Assembly (NCBI GenBank): GCA_016841045.1
Contig: JAENZX010000021.1
Location: 1-61,642 of the forward strand
Origin: Thermincola carboxydiphila
GTDB lineage: Bacteria > Bacillota > Thermincolia > Thermincolales > UBA2595
Length of the DNA stretch: 61,642 nt
Reading direction: 5' to 3'
In this document: one piece after another, positions 1 through 7,740 of the stretch
Numbering within the stretch: the stretch's first letter is position 1
How the letters are laid out: each line of letters opens with the position of its first letter
Made by a program: the position numbers and the translations under genes
Notes under the pieces: generated by a model
What the model saw: only the letters and a program-made list of their open reading frames with translations
Database searches by the model: none
Told to the model about the DNA's origin: nothing

Positions 1-8
1 GAAAGCAC
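1..8 (-). CDS. Possible start of yqfD, cut by window edge
   Basis: A GTG codon at 8-6 (minus strand) follows a G-rich ribosome-binding-like stretch just after the yqfC stop. In Bacillus and Clostridia yqfD directly follows yqfC, so this may be its first codon. Only two full codons are visible, so the call rests on position and synteny alone. Confidence 0.25.
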
Positions 9-19
9 CGCTATTCCCC

Positions 20-304
20 CTAACCAACGAACGATATACTCTTGATTCGCCCCTCGACCATTATTTCATCAGGCAAAATATTTTTCAGTGATAAGTCAAT
101 CCCTATTATTTCAAGGTTCCCAAGTGTAGTATCTACTTTGACCTGTTCAGTTGTATAAACCAAAATCCCCCGGTGATTCTCAATAGAGACCTGAATATCA
201 CCAACTAAAACTACCTTTGGTAAATCCATCATAAGATCTCCGGGGAGATCAAGAAAATTTGCAACCTGCTGCTGCAGCTGTCTTTTGCGGTCCTTCCACG
301 ACAT
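20..304 (-). CDS. yqfC: Sporulation protein YqfC (YabP/YqfC family)
   Basis: This 94-residue protein belongs to the YabP/YqfC family of small sporulation proteins made in the mother cell. The start is the ATG at 304, preceded by a strong GGAGGG ribosome binding site; a longer upstream reading frame has no such site and enters the divergent promoter region. Visible family traits are the basic N-terminus (MSWKDRKRQ) and the Val/Ile-rich beta-strand core with GILVYTTEQV near the middle and a C-terminal VEGRIKSI. In B. subtilis the gene sits downstream of yqeY and upstream of yqfD, and the same order is seen here except for an inserted island of four genes. A sigma-E-like promoter lies upstream. 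Its biochemical role is unknown. Confidence 0.85.
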   Translation of the reverse strand: MSWKDRKRQLQQQVANFLDLPGDLMMDLPKVVLVGDIQVSIENHRGILVYTTEQVKVDTTLGNLEIIGIDLSLKNILPDEIMVEGRIKSISFVG

Positions 305-329
305 AGTACCCCCTCCTTGTCTGTAAATA

Positions 330-358
330 AATTTATGCCGTACGTGGGACAAAAATGA
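330..358 (-). promoter_or_regulatory. Candidate sigma-E promoter of yqfC
   Basis: On the minus strand TCATTTT (358-352) and CATAAATT (337-330) are separated by 14 bases. This resembles the sigma-E -35/-10 pattern with its CATA-type -10 box. The family is sigma-E controlled in Bacillus, which supports the match. It has not been tested. Confidence 0.45.
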
Positions 359-395
359 CATGACCTGATAGAGATGAAGCTTAGAAAACAAAAAA

Positions 396-422
396 AGATG
401 ATTTCGGTTGAATAAATCATCT
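396..422. promoter_or_regulatory. Perfect 9-bp palindrome between yqfC and the TPP enzyme
   Basis: AGATGATTT (396-404) and AAATCATCT (414-422) form a perfect inverted repeat around a 9-base spacer in the divergent intergenic region. A-runs flank it on the left and right. It could be an operator for the plus-strand genes or a hairpin in the leader of the TPP-enzyme mRNA; there is no proof for either. Confidence 0.45.
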
Positions 423-509
423 CTAAAAAAGAATATGCGATTACCAAATAGACAAATACTGAAATGTGAAACAAAAATCCATGAAGACAAAAATCTGAGG
501 AGTGGAAAT

Positions 510-2126
510 ATGTCTGTAAGAAATGTTGCAGCTGCTGTACTTGAACAATTGGCCGCATGGGGTGTAAAAAATGTATATGGGTTAATTGGTGATGATGTTT
601 TTTATCTTTTTGAAGCCATAGCCCAGCAAAGCCAAATTAAATTTTATCAGGTCAAACACGAAGAGTCGGCGGCACTAATGGCTTCAGCGTATGCAAAACT
701 CACAGGACAACTTGGAGTATGTATTGCAGATGGCGGCCCTGGTACTATGCATTTATTAAACGGGCTGGCAGATGCTTTTACTGATAAAGCGCCTGTTCTG
801 GCCATAACCGGTCAGGTACCCCGGCATCAGATAGGGACAAACGCAAAGCAGTACCTTAACCAACAACTGCTGCTATCTGGGCTTTCCATTTATTCAGATA
901 TAGCTGCCGACCCAAAGGCAATTATAAAGGTAATGGATAAAGCTTACCGTAGTGCCATGACAAATATGTCAGTGGCTCATATTACAGTTCCCATGGATGT
1001 TCTCTCACTGCCCTGCGAAGAAAAACCAGTACCATCACCACCATACCTTACCAATCATCCTCAGTCTGAGCAAGATGTCATCGACGGAGCAATAGCAAAA
1101 ATTAACCGAGCTGAGAAGTCGGTGATATTGGTTGGAGAAGGCGGGATTCAGGCAGGGGTTCTGGTAGACCAACTGGCTTCCAAATGTGGGGCAGGCATAA
1201 TTTCTACCCTGGCCGGCCTGGGAGGGGTGGATAAAGCTCATCCTTTATATATCGGTGGGTTAGGACACGCCGGAAGTCCTGCAAGTACCACGATTCTCGC
1301 TAAAGCAGACCTTTGTATTGTAGTAGGCGCAAACTGGTGGCCAGCCAAATATGTTCCACAAAATATCAGTACCATCGAAATAGACCATACCCCTGCCAAC
1401 ATAGGTACTTCTTCTCCCAATGCTTATGGTGTGGTCGGTGATTCAGTAACTATACTTTCTTCCCTTCTTGAAGGACTGCACCCCAAAAATAATACTGAAT
1501 GGCGTGACTTTATTAGTGCTGAAATTAGGAACTGGCTGTCACAGCTGCAGCAGGAAACACAAAATTCCGGTACACCAATCCATCCGGCAGTAATAATCAA
1601 AGCCCTTGAAAATGCAGTCCCTGATGACACACTACTTTGTCTTGATACCGGTGATAACACAGTTTGGTTTGGAAGGGTCTTTCGGCCGGCCCGGCAGAGA
1701 ATATTACTTTCCGGGAAATGGAGGACTATGGGCTTTGGTGTGCCGGCGGCCATTGCGGCCAAAATTAATCATCCGGAACTAAAAGTGGCTGCCATAGTTG
1801 GAGACGGTGGTTTTTCTATGACGATGGCTGAATTAATTACTGCCGTTAAATATAATCTGCCAATAGTGGTAGTAGTCTTAAACAACAACTCATTGGCTAT
1901 GGAAAAAAACAAGATGCAGGCAGGAAACCTGGTCCCTGAGGGGACCTCACTGTTAAATCCTGACTTCGCAGGTTTCGCAAAAATCTGCGGTGCCGACGGT
2001 ATCCGCGTTGAAAAAGCAGACCAGTTGGAAAATGCTTTGGCGACTGCTCTGAATTCCAACAAACCTGTCATAATTGATGTCATAACATCTTCCATACCTG
2101 TTCCCGGGACAGCTATGCCAAGCTAA
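510..2126 (+). CDS. TPP-dependent enzyme of the pyruvate oxidase / acetolactate synthase family
   Basis: The 538-residue protein has the three-domain layout of the TPP family: N-terminal pyrimidine-binding domain, central domain, and C-terminal pyrophosphate-binding domain. The catalytic Glu that activates TPP is E51 in VKHEESAALMASAYAK. The metal/pyrophosphate motif begins with GDG at 431-433 and ends with the NNN after LPIVVVVL. The GDDVFYLFEA N-terminus and lack of a second subunit fit pyruvate oxidase (PoxB-like) better than biosynthetic acetolactate synthase, but substrate cannot be settled from sequence. I chose ATG 510 because GAGGAGTGG lies just upstream; the frame is open from 408. 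The ferritin-like gene follows on the same strand, so a role in oxygen or peroxide handling is possible but inferred. Confidence 0.8.
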   Translation: MSVRNVAAAVLEQLAAWGVKNVYGLIGDDVFYLFEAIAQQSQIKFYQVKHEESAALMASAYAKLTGQLGVCIADGGPGTMHLLNGLADAFTDKAPVLAITGQVPRHQIGTNAKQYLNQQLLLSGLSIYSDIAADPKAIIKVMDKAYRSAMTNMSVAHITVPMDVLSLPCEEKPVPSPPYLTNHPQSEQDVIDGAIAKINRAEKSVILVGEGGIQAGVLVDQLASKCGAGIISTLAGLGGVDKAHPLYIGGLGHAGSPASTTILAKADLCIVVGANWWPAKYVPQNISTIEIDHTPANIGTSSPNAYGVVGDSVTILSSLLEGLHPKNNTEWRDFISAEIRNWLSQLQQETQNSGTPIHPAVIIKALENAVPDDTLLCLDTGDNTVWFGRVFRPARQRILLSGKWRTMGFGVPAAIAAKINHPELKVAAIVGDGGFSMTMAELITAVKYNLPIVVVVLNNNSLAMEKNKMQAGNLVPEGTSLLNPDFAGFAKICGADGIRVEKADQLENALATALNSNKPVIIDVITSSIPVPGTAMPS

Positions 2127-2208
2127 TTTGATGTGGTATATAGCCCTAATAATATAATAGTTGTTTGGTAAATACTAAATACACAGCTTGTAACAAGGAG
2201 GTCTTGCA

Positions 2209-2655
2209 ATGACGGATCCTGAGTTGATTAGGGAACTCAATAAAGTTTTAACTCTTGAACACGGGCACCTTGGAATGTATAAAGATTTCTTGGATTATCA
2301 GGAAAAAGACATCCGCAGGACCTTTAGGCGGTTTATGGAAATAGAGATTGAGCATATCAATAAGCTTAAAAATGTAATTATGAATCTTGGAGCTAAACCT
2401 TCGCTCCTCATAGAGGGTGGTGATATCGTTGGGCAAATGTTAGGAATTAGTCTTAATATATCCAGTACCCGGGGTGTTCTCGAGACCCTAAGCTTCATTG
2501 AGAAAAAATCTCACCAGGGATATACAGATTTTGTTACTAAACTAGAGCAAGATTCTGAAAAAAGAAGCCAGTTTATTGCTGAATTTGTTGCTTCAAATAT
2601 GCTTGAAGCCAAGTTGATGCACTTGTGGTTGGAAGATGAATTAAAAAATCACTGA
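2209..2655 (+). CDS. Ferritin-like diiron protein
   Basis: This 148-residue all-helical protein carries the residues of a ferritin-like diiron four-helix bundle: E17 in helix 1 (LTLEHGHLG), an ExxH at E46-H49 in helix 2 (EIEIEHINKL), a Glu in helix 3 (FIEKKSHQGY), and an E/H pattern in helix 4 (EAKLMHLWLEDEL). There is no C-terminal rubredoxin domain, so it is not a classical rubrerythrin. AAGGAGGTC gives a strong ribosome binding site. It lies 82 bases after the TPP enzyme on the same strand and probably shares its transcript. Its stop overlaps the 3' end of the convergent coiled-coil gene by 7 bases. An iron-storage or peroxide-reduction role is inferred from the fold only. Confidence 0.75.
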   Translation: MTDPELIRELNKVLTLEHGHLGMYKDFLDYQEKDIRRTFRRFMEIEIEHINKLKNVIMNLGAKPSLLIEGGDIVGQMLGISLNISSTRGVLETLSFIEKKSHQGYTDFVTKLEQDSEKRSQFIAEFVASNMLEAKLMHLWLEDELKNH

Positions 2656-3596
2656 TAAGTTTCAACCATCTCTTGCCTCTGATTACGTAATATTTCTAAT
2701 TCATGCTGATTCTTATCCAGTGTCTTTTGTAGTGCTTTAAAAATCTCCAAAACTTTATTACCAACATTAACTGCATTTTCTAATGACTCATTAATTCTTG
2801 ACTGAACAATCCAATCTGTAATAAGTCCATCGAAAAAATAATCTGCGAAAGTAGCAAATGACCCAATCTCAATTGTAATCTCAGAGTCTAAATATGGACT
2901 GACATCACTAAGCTCTTTTTGGAAAAGGCTTAGTTGATGCTGGACCCGGTGAACTGATTGCCGAGCATCATCAATCCGGGAATGCTTGATAGCAGTGGAT
3001 ATCAACCCCCCGCCCAGCAGATCCCATGTTCCCCATCCCTTCGCACTTTGTAAAGAGTCAATAACCCCGTCTATTCCTGCCAATACTTCCTTTCCAGTAT
3101 TTATGGCTTCCTTTAATTCCTTAATATCAGAATTAATGTCAGCGATTTTTTCTGAGATTTGAATTAATCTCTGTGTATTTGTATCTCCGCTGGACATAAT
3201 CAGTCTTTCTTTTTCTTTAATAATATTCTTATATGTTGCTTCTATATCTCCACAGTTGCTAATTTCCGCTTTCAATTCTTCTAATCGACTTTGCAGCATT
3301 ACGACAGAATCCTTGCATTGATCATGTTTTAGCTTGGCAGCTAGGTATTCCTGACGTTCTTTTTCAAGTTGCTCTTCCTTACTTCCAAGGACAGTGTAAA
3401 AAAGCCCCTGAAGGGAAAGTCCTTCTAACTTTTCAACATCCAGACCTTCTTTTTTTGAAATGGTCTCCAATTCTTTAAGCCTTATTTTTTCTCTTGACAG
3501 CTCTTGTTCACAGACTTTAACTTTTTGAACCAGCTTTTGCTTCATCCTCAAATTTTCTTTTACTTCTATAAGCTTTTCATTAAGATTCTCTAACAT
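2649..3596 (-). CDS. Coiled-coil protein of unknown function
   Basis: The 315-residue protein is rich in Glu, Lys and Leu, with long heptad-like stretches at about residues 1-175 and 205-310 and no signal peptide or membrane segment. A short Gly-rich break (SAKGWGTWDLLGGGLISTAI) divides the two coiled-coil halves. A GGAGGAT site precedes the ATG at 3596. I do not recognise the family. The arrangement resembles cytoplasmic structural or adaptor proteins, but nothing in the neighbours indicates a job. The gene converges on the ferritin-like gene with a 7-base overlap of 3' ends. Confidence 0.6.
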   Translation of the reverse strand: MLENLNEKLIEVKENLRMKQKLVQKVKVCEQELSREKIRLKELETISKKEGLDVEKLEGLSLQGLFYTVLGSKEEQLEKERQEYLAAKLKHDQCKDSVVMLQSRLEELKAEISNCGDIEATYKNIIKEKERLIMSSGDTNTQRLIQISEKIADINSDIKELKEAINTGKEVLAGIDGVIDSLQSAKGWGTWDLLGGGLISTAIKHSRIDDARQSVHRVQHQLSLFQKELSDVSPYLDSEITIEIGSFATFADYFFDGLITDWIVQSRINESLENAVNVGNKVLEIFKALQKTLDKNQHELEILRNQRQEMVETYQ

Positions 3597-3677
3597 TTGT
3601 TATCCTCCCAATCTTTAAAACTTGTTACGGAGCGACATTTATGCAGTCTAGTATAAAAGGTTATGCAATTTATTTTT

Positions 3678-3986
3678 TTATCTCTCGGTTATAATTTTAA
3701 GTTCCTTTGTTGGACCATCGTTAACATCTCTATAATTTGGATATTTATAAATTTCATATCCAAATTCAGTTCCCGTTACGGTCATTCTGTTCCATTTAAT
3801 TACTTGATAGCCCACCCCCTTAAATATTGTTGTACCTCCATCTTTTAATAGTGCAGTTCTTATAACAAAAATAGGTCTTTTATCTTTGGATACCAACTTT
3901 GAATCAATGCGATAGGTAATTAATGGGAAAAATACTATTATAATTATACTTATAATAAAGCTAATCAATTTTTTATATTTTTTCAT
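3678..3986 (-). CDS. Small membrane-anchored hypothetical protein
   Basis: This 102-residue protein has a basic N-terminus followed by one long hydrophobic segment (LISFIISIIIIVFFPLITY), then about 75 mostly polar residues with several aromatic residues. It is probably anchored in the membrane with the C-terminal part outside, as for a lipoprotein-like or signal-anchor protein, although no lipobox is visible. ATG 3986 follows a GAGGAGGGA site and is preferred over an upstream start in the same frame. I do not recognise the family. Confidence 0.55.
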   Translation of the reverse strand: MKKYKKLISFIISIIIIVFFPLITYRIDSKLVSKDKRPIFVIRTALLKDGGTTIFKGVGYQVIKWNRMTVTGTEFGYEIYKYPNYRDVNDGPTKELKIITER

Positions 3987-4326
3987 AATCCCTCCTCTAA
4001 TGGACGCCTGGGTTACAACTTTGTATTCGCGGTTTTTCTCACTTATTCCTCTTATTACCACAAATGCTATTTTATAGTGATAAACAAAATCTGCGGCCCT
4101 TATCCACAGATTATCCTTACTACTTCACTATCCTCCTGGCACCCCTGTAGCCAATAAGATTCCTTTATGCTTGAGATTGCTACTCCTCTAGATAGAAAGG
4201 AAGTTTTGTTGTCTGTAAAGGTAGCCAGACCGATCCTGGGAGCGATCTTCGGCATTCTATATATTTTCTTTATTTTCCATCAAATTCCCCTTTTGTCATT
4301 TATTATAATTTTTCCGACCCAGAGGT

Positions 4327-4435
4327 AGAAAAACGTCCTCTGGCTAGGCGCACGACACGCCGCAACCGGAGGCGTATTGGTCATACGTCGAGGATCGCGG
4401 CGGGGCGCGCAACGACGTCCAGAGGGCGTTTTTCT
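4327..4435. repeat. GC-rich foldback element, family C (one copy)
   Basis: 17-base arms at 4327-4343 and 4419-4435 are inverted repeats with a single G-T wobble mismatch. They enclose about 75 bases of very GC-rich sequence. The size (109 bases) and layout match the inner cores of the two other intergenic hairpin families in this window, but the sequence is different. It may be a small nonautonomous mobile element or a structured RNA. No second copy is present here. Confidence 0.6.
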
Positions 4436-4467
4436 CAGCATGCATAAATAGACCTTCGCTGCAACTT

Positions 4468-4498
4468 AAAAAACCCGGCGCATCCGCACCGGGTTTTT
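4468..4498 (-). terminator. Rho-independent terminator after yqeY
   Basis: An AAACCCGG/CCGGGTTT stem with a short loop is followed on the minus strand by a T-run. It lies directly 3' of yqeY and ends the rpsU-yqeY transcript. A-tracts on the other side could make it work in both directions. Confidence 0.85.
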
Positions 4499-4503
4499 GG
4501 TAA

Positions 4504-4953
4504 CTACCCTATAAACTCTTTTACAATCTGGTTAACCAGCTTCCCATCCGCCTTCCCCTTCACCAAGGGCATCAGCTTAGCCATTATCTTACCCATATCT
4601 TTGGGTCCTTCAGGCTTTACTTCATCAACCACGCTTTTGACAATGGTGCGAATTTCGTCCTCTGACATCTGTTCGGGAAGGTATACCATGAGAAAATTTA
4701 TTTCTTCCCGCAGACCTTCAGCAATATCCTGGCGGCCAACCTTCATATATTCTTCATATGAGTCCTTTCTCTTTTTAACTTCCCGGGATAGGACCTCAAG
4801 AACCTCTTCTTCGGAAAGTTCCCTCTTCTTATCAATCTCAACATTCTTAATTGAGGAACGGACCATCCGGATAACAGAAAGCTTTGTCTTACCGCTTTCT
4901 TTTTCCTTCATTGCGGTTTTCATATCTTCAGTCAGCCGTTCTTTAAGGGACAT
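4504..4953 (-). CDS. yqeY: GatB/YqeY-domain protein YqeY
   Basis: The 149-residue protein is full length for the YqeY family, whose fold matches the C-terminal tRNA-binding part of the GatB amidotransferase subunit. Typical features are the N-terminal LKERLTEDMKTAMK, the TKLSVIRMVRSSIKN motif near residue 25-40, and a C-terminal GKADGKLVNQIVKEFIG. AAGGAGG precedes the ATG and overlaps the end of rpsU, so the two genes are translated from one message. The usual genomic partner, rpsU, is present. The cellular role is not firmly known; a tRNA-related function is inferred from the fold. Confidence 0.92.
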   Translation of the reverse strand: MSLKERLTEDMKTAMKEKESGKTKLSVIRMVRSSIKNVEIDKKRELSEEEVLEVLSREVKKRKDSYEEYMKVGRQDIAEGLREEINFLMVYLPEQMSEDEIRTIVKSVVDEVKPEGPKDMGKIMAKLMPLVKGKADGKLVNQIVKEFIG

Positions 4954-4964
4954 GCGAATCCTCC

Positions 4965-5141
4965 TTAAACGAATTTCCGCTTTCTGGCTGCCTCGGATTT
5001 TTTCTTTCTTTTTACGCTTGGCTTTTCGTAGTGCTCGCGCTTTCTAACTTCGGATAAAACTCCTGACTTCTGGCACGACCTTTTGAACCGCCTAAGCGCA
5101 CTGTCCAATGTTTCGTTTTTTCCTACTTTAATTTCCGACAT
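4965..5141 (-). CDS. rpsU: Ribosomal protein S21
   Basis: This 58-residue gene encodes S21 of the 30S subunit, which helps mRNA binding near the anti-Shine-Dalgarno region. The translation starts [19 protein letters not shown] and contains the conserved [20 protein letters not shown], followed by a Lys/Arg-rich tail ending ARKRKFV. The ATG at 5141 has a GGAGGGAGG site. The yqeY start codon lies 12 bases past its stop. It is too short for a 60-residue cutoff but the match is clear. Confidence 0.95.
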   Translation of the reverse strand: MSEIKVGKNETLDSALRRFKRSCQKSGVLSEVRKREHYEKPSVKRKKKSEAARKRKFV

Positions 5142-5274
5142 TCTATCTCCCTCCCTCCACTACTGACAATGATAGAGAGGGTTCTTAACCCTTAAAAATA
5201 ACCATTGCCGCATGTATGGGCGCAATTTAAGACATTATTTATTATACTATTTACCAATTCCGGTGTCAACTCTT

Positions 5275-5616
5275 CTATGCAAAGTTAGGAAGCTGTTCCC
5301 CGCCAATAAGATGGTAGTGCAGATGATAAATAATCTGCCCGCCTTCTTTGTTGCAGTTCGTAACAATTCGGAAACCTTTTTCGGCTATTCCTGCTTCCCT
5401 GGCAAGCTTATTGGCAACAAGGTGTATATGCCCAACCAGCTCAGCATTAGCTTCGTTTATATCAAGTATATTGGCCAGGTGCTCCTTCGGAATAAGCAAA
5501 AGATGTACAGGGGCTACGGGATTAATATCCTTGAAAGCTACCACTCTTTCATCTTCATAAACTATCTGACTTGGTATTTCTTTTCTGACTATTTTACAAA
5601 AGATACAATCCTGCAT
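5275..5616 (-). CDS. HIT family nucleotide-binding protein (HINT type)
   Basis: The 113-residue protein is a histidine-triad nucleotide hydrolase/transferase, which acts on purine nucleoside phosphoramidates or related nucleotides in the cytosol. It starts MQDCIFCKIVRKEIPS, with CxxC as in zinc-binding HINT proteins. It contains the DINPVAPVHLLLIPKEH block and the histidine triad HLHYHLIGG near residues 97-105. AAGGAGGG precedes the ATG. It sits between mtaB and rpsU, as in related Clostridia, and is probably in the same transcription unit. Confidence 0.92.
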   Translation of the reverse strand: MQDCIFCKIVRKEIPSQIVYEDERVVAFKDINPVAPVHLLLIPKEHLANILDINEANAELVGHIHLVANKLAREAGIAEKGFRIVTNCNKEGGQIIYHLHYHLIGGEQLPNFA

Positions 5617-5679
5617 ATAATAGACCCTCCTTATAAGTGTAAGTCTTTATATCCGCTGCGGTTAAAGGATTTCCTTCTG

Positions 5680-6990
5680 TTACGCTTTAACCTTTGCCAG
5701 TAGACTAGTGCCCTTAAGATTAACGGTCCGGACTTGGACCAGCTCTCCTCTCACATCAGAGGAACTCTTGAAAAGAACCCTGATATAATTATCAGTCAGA
5801 CCTTCCCATAAATCATCTTTACTGCTTACAAGCTGCTCTGCCAAGACCTCGGTTGTCTCCCCTAAAAACCGGCGGGCAAAATTCTTCTGGTTTTCTTTGT
5901 CGAGAGCTATCAGCCTTTTACTTCTTAAATCTTTTTCCTGAGCCTCTACCTGCTCGGGATAATCAGCAGCAGGTGTCCCTGTTCTCGGTGAATATTTGAA
6001 AACATGAGTCTTACTAAAACCCAGCTCTTTTATAAACTGGTACGTGTTTTCAAAATGTTCTTCTGATTCTCCCGGAAAACCTACAATAACATCAGTGGTA
6101 ATGGCAATTCCGGGAATCTGACCCCGAATAGCTCCTACAAGCCTGTCAAATTCAAAGGAGTTATACTTCCTGTTCATTCGCCGAAGTATATAATCATCTC
6201 CGCTCTGAAGAGGTATATGGAGATGTCTGCAGACCGTCTTGATTTCTGCAACGGCCTGTATTAAACGCGGCGTAATATCCAAAGGTTCTACAGAACCCAA
6301 TCGGAGTCTTTTCAGCCCTGGAGTAAGGGCTGCTTTAATTACCAGGTCTGCGAGGTCTATGTTCTGGTCAAGGCCTTCTCCATAGGCTCCTATATGTATT
6401 CCGGTCAGTACTATTTCCCCAAAACCCTCATTTACGAGCTTTTTAATCTCCTCTAAAACGTTTTGAGGGTCACGACTTCTCAGCGGCCCTCTAGCATAGG
6501 GAATAATACAATAAGTACAATAGTTATTACAGCCTTCCTGAATTTTCACAAAGGCTCTGGTCCTGTTTTCATAATCCAGGATAGGCATATCTTCAAAGGA
6601 ACGGTGAAGCATAATGTCTTTGACGGCATTCACCGGTGATGGGGATTTTTCTGCTTCTTCCACCAACTGCACAATTTTGTCCCTATCCGCAGTACCGATA
6701 ACAAGGTCAACCCCCGGTATATCCAGAACATCTCCAGGAGATGTCTGAGCGTAACATCCTGTGACAGCCACTATTGCTTCCGGGTTTTTCTTAACTGCTT
6801 TTCGTATCACCTGGCGTGATTTGCGGTCCCCCAAGTGAGTTACAGTACACGTATTGATTACATAAATATCCGCATTTTCATCAAAGGAAACTGTCTCAAA
6901 TCCCTCACGGCGAAAAATACTGGCCATGGCTTCACTTTCGTACTGGTTGGTTTTACATCCAAGGGTAAAAAACGCAACTTTTTTAGCCAT
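5680..6990 (-). CDS. mtaB: tRNA t6A37 methylthiotransferase MtaB
   Basis: MtaB converts t6A to ms2t6A at position 37 of ANN-decoding tRNAs, using two iron-sulfur clusters and S-adenosylmethionine. The 436-residue protein has the N-terminal methylthiotransferase domain (FFTLGCKTNQYESEAM), then the radical SAM motif CNNYCTYC with IIPYARG, and a C-terminal TRAM domain. The TLGCKTNQYE start separates MtaB from MiaB and RimO. The ATG overlaps the rsmE 3' end by 8 bases. The t6A substrate genes tsaB/D/E are elsewhere in this window. Confidence 0.95.
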   Translation of the reverse strand: MAKKVAFFTLGCKTNQYESEAMASIFRREGFETVSFDENADIYVINTCTVTHLGDRKSRQVIRKAVKKNPEAIVAVTGCYAQTSPGDVLDIPGVDLVIGTADRDKIVQLVEEAEKSPSPVNAVKDIMLHRSFEDMPILDYENRTRAFVKIQEGCNNYCTYCIIPYARGPLRSRDPQNVLEEIKKLVNEGFGEIVLTGIHIGAYGEGLDQNIDLADLVIKAALTPGLKRLRLGSVEPLDITPRLIQAVAEIKTVCRHLHIPLQSGDDYILRRMNRKYNSFEFDRLVGAIRGQIPGIAITTDVIVGFPGESEEHFENTYQFIKELGFSKTHVFKYSPRTGTPAADYPEQVEAQEKDLRSKRLIALDKENQKNFARRFLGETTEVLAEQLVSSKDDLWEGLTDNYIRVLFKSSSDVRGELVQVRTVNLKGTSLLAKVKA

Positions 6991-7738
6991 TGTCTAATCC
7001 TCCCAAGTCCCCCAGCTCATATAAAACAAGGGCTGCCGTCACTATGCCGGCCGTTTCTGTACGCATTATACGAGGTCCCAATGTAACCAGTTGGATACCT
7101 GCTCTTATAGCCTGTTCTGCCTCTCCGGGCGAAAAACCTCCTTCGGGCCCAATTAAAATTGCTATATCCCCAGTTTCCCGGTTACTTTGCAGCAGTTGTT
7201 TTATTCCGCCCGACTTCTGCTCCTCCCAAGGCATTATGGCCAAAGCTTGGTCTTTTAATTCCTGGAGTACCCCATCAAATCTGAGGGGTTCAGCAACTTC
7301 CGGTACTGCAGTCCGCCGCGACTGCTTGGCCGCCTCTTCTGCAACTCTCTGCCAGCGTACTCGCCGCTCACCGGCTTTTTTGTCGTCAAGCTTTACAACA
7401 GTTCTTTCACATATCATAGGTATAATACGACTGACTCCCAGCTCCGTGCCCTTTTGAATGATAAGCTCCATTTTATCACCCTTGGGAAGCCCCTGGTACA
7501 AAGTTACCTTAACAGGAGGCTCTGTTACAATATCTTTTTCTCCCACTATATCACAAATAACAGCTTTACTGGTAATCTCCCTAATAGCAGCTTCAAATTC
7601 CCTATCAGACCCTGTGGAAACACTTACATGATGCCCGGGATTTAAGCGTAAAACCTTTGAAATATGTTTGACATCCGGTCCTGTTATGGTAACGGTGTTA
7701 TTTTCAATCGAATTTTCGCTTACAAAAAACCGGGCCAT
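6983..7738 (-). CDS. rsmE: 16S rRNA m3U1498 methyltransferase RsmE
   Basis: RsmE methylates N3 of U1498 in 16S rRNA within the 30S subunit. The 251-residue SPOUT-fold protein has the N-terminal PUA-like part (DVKHISKVLRLNPGHHVSV), the QKGTELGVSRIIPMICERTVV block and the C-terminal SAM-binding knot with IGPEGGFSPGEAEQA and LGPRIMRTETAGI. The gene lies 2 bases after prmA and overlaps mtaB by 8 bases, so translation is coupled through this trio. Confidence 0.95.
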   Translation of the reverse strand: MARFFVSENSIENNTVTITGPDVKHISKVLRLNPGHHVSVSTGSDREFEAAIREITSKAVICDIVGEKDIVTEPPVKVTLYQGLPKGDKMELIIQKGTELGVSRIIPMICERTVVKLDDKKAGERRVRWQRVAEEAAKQSRRTAVPEVAEPLRFDGVLQELKDQALAIMPWEEQKSGGIKQLLQSNRETGDIAILIGPEGGFSPGEAEQAIRAGIQLVTLGPRIMRTETAGIVTAALVLYELGDLGGLDNG

Positions 7739-7740
7739 TA

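Larger units (their letters stand above)
4062..4503. other. Intergenic region with a hairpin element and a terminator
   Basis: No gene is visible in this 442-base gap. It holds one isolated DnaA-box-like TTATCCACA (4100-4108), an AT-rich stretch, the GC-rich hairpin element at 4327-4435, and the yqeY terminator at 4468-4498. The GC-rich patch differs sharply in composition from its AT-rich surroundings. Confidence 0.6.

Noticed and set aside
4100-4108. Single perfect DnaA box before yqeY
   Set aside because: One 9-base match in a 61-kb window is expected by chance or is isolated; only the cluster at 29398-29574 is convincing.
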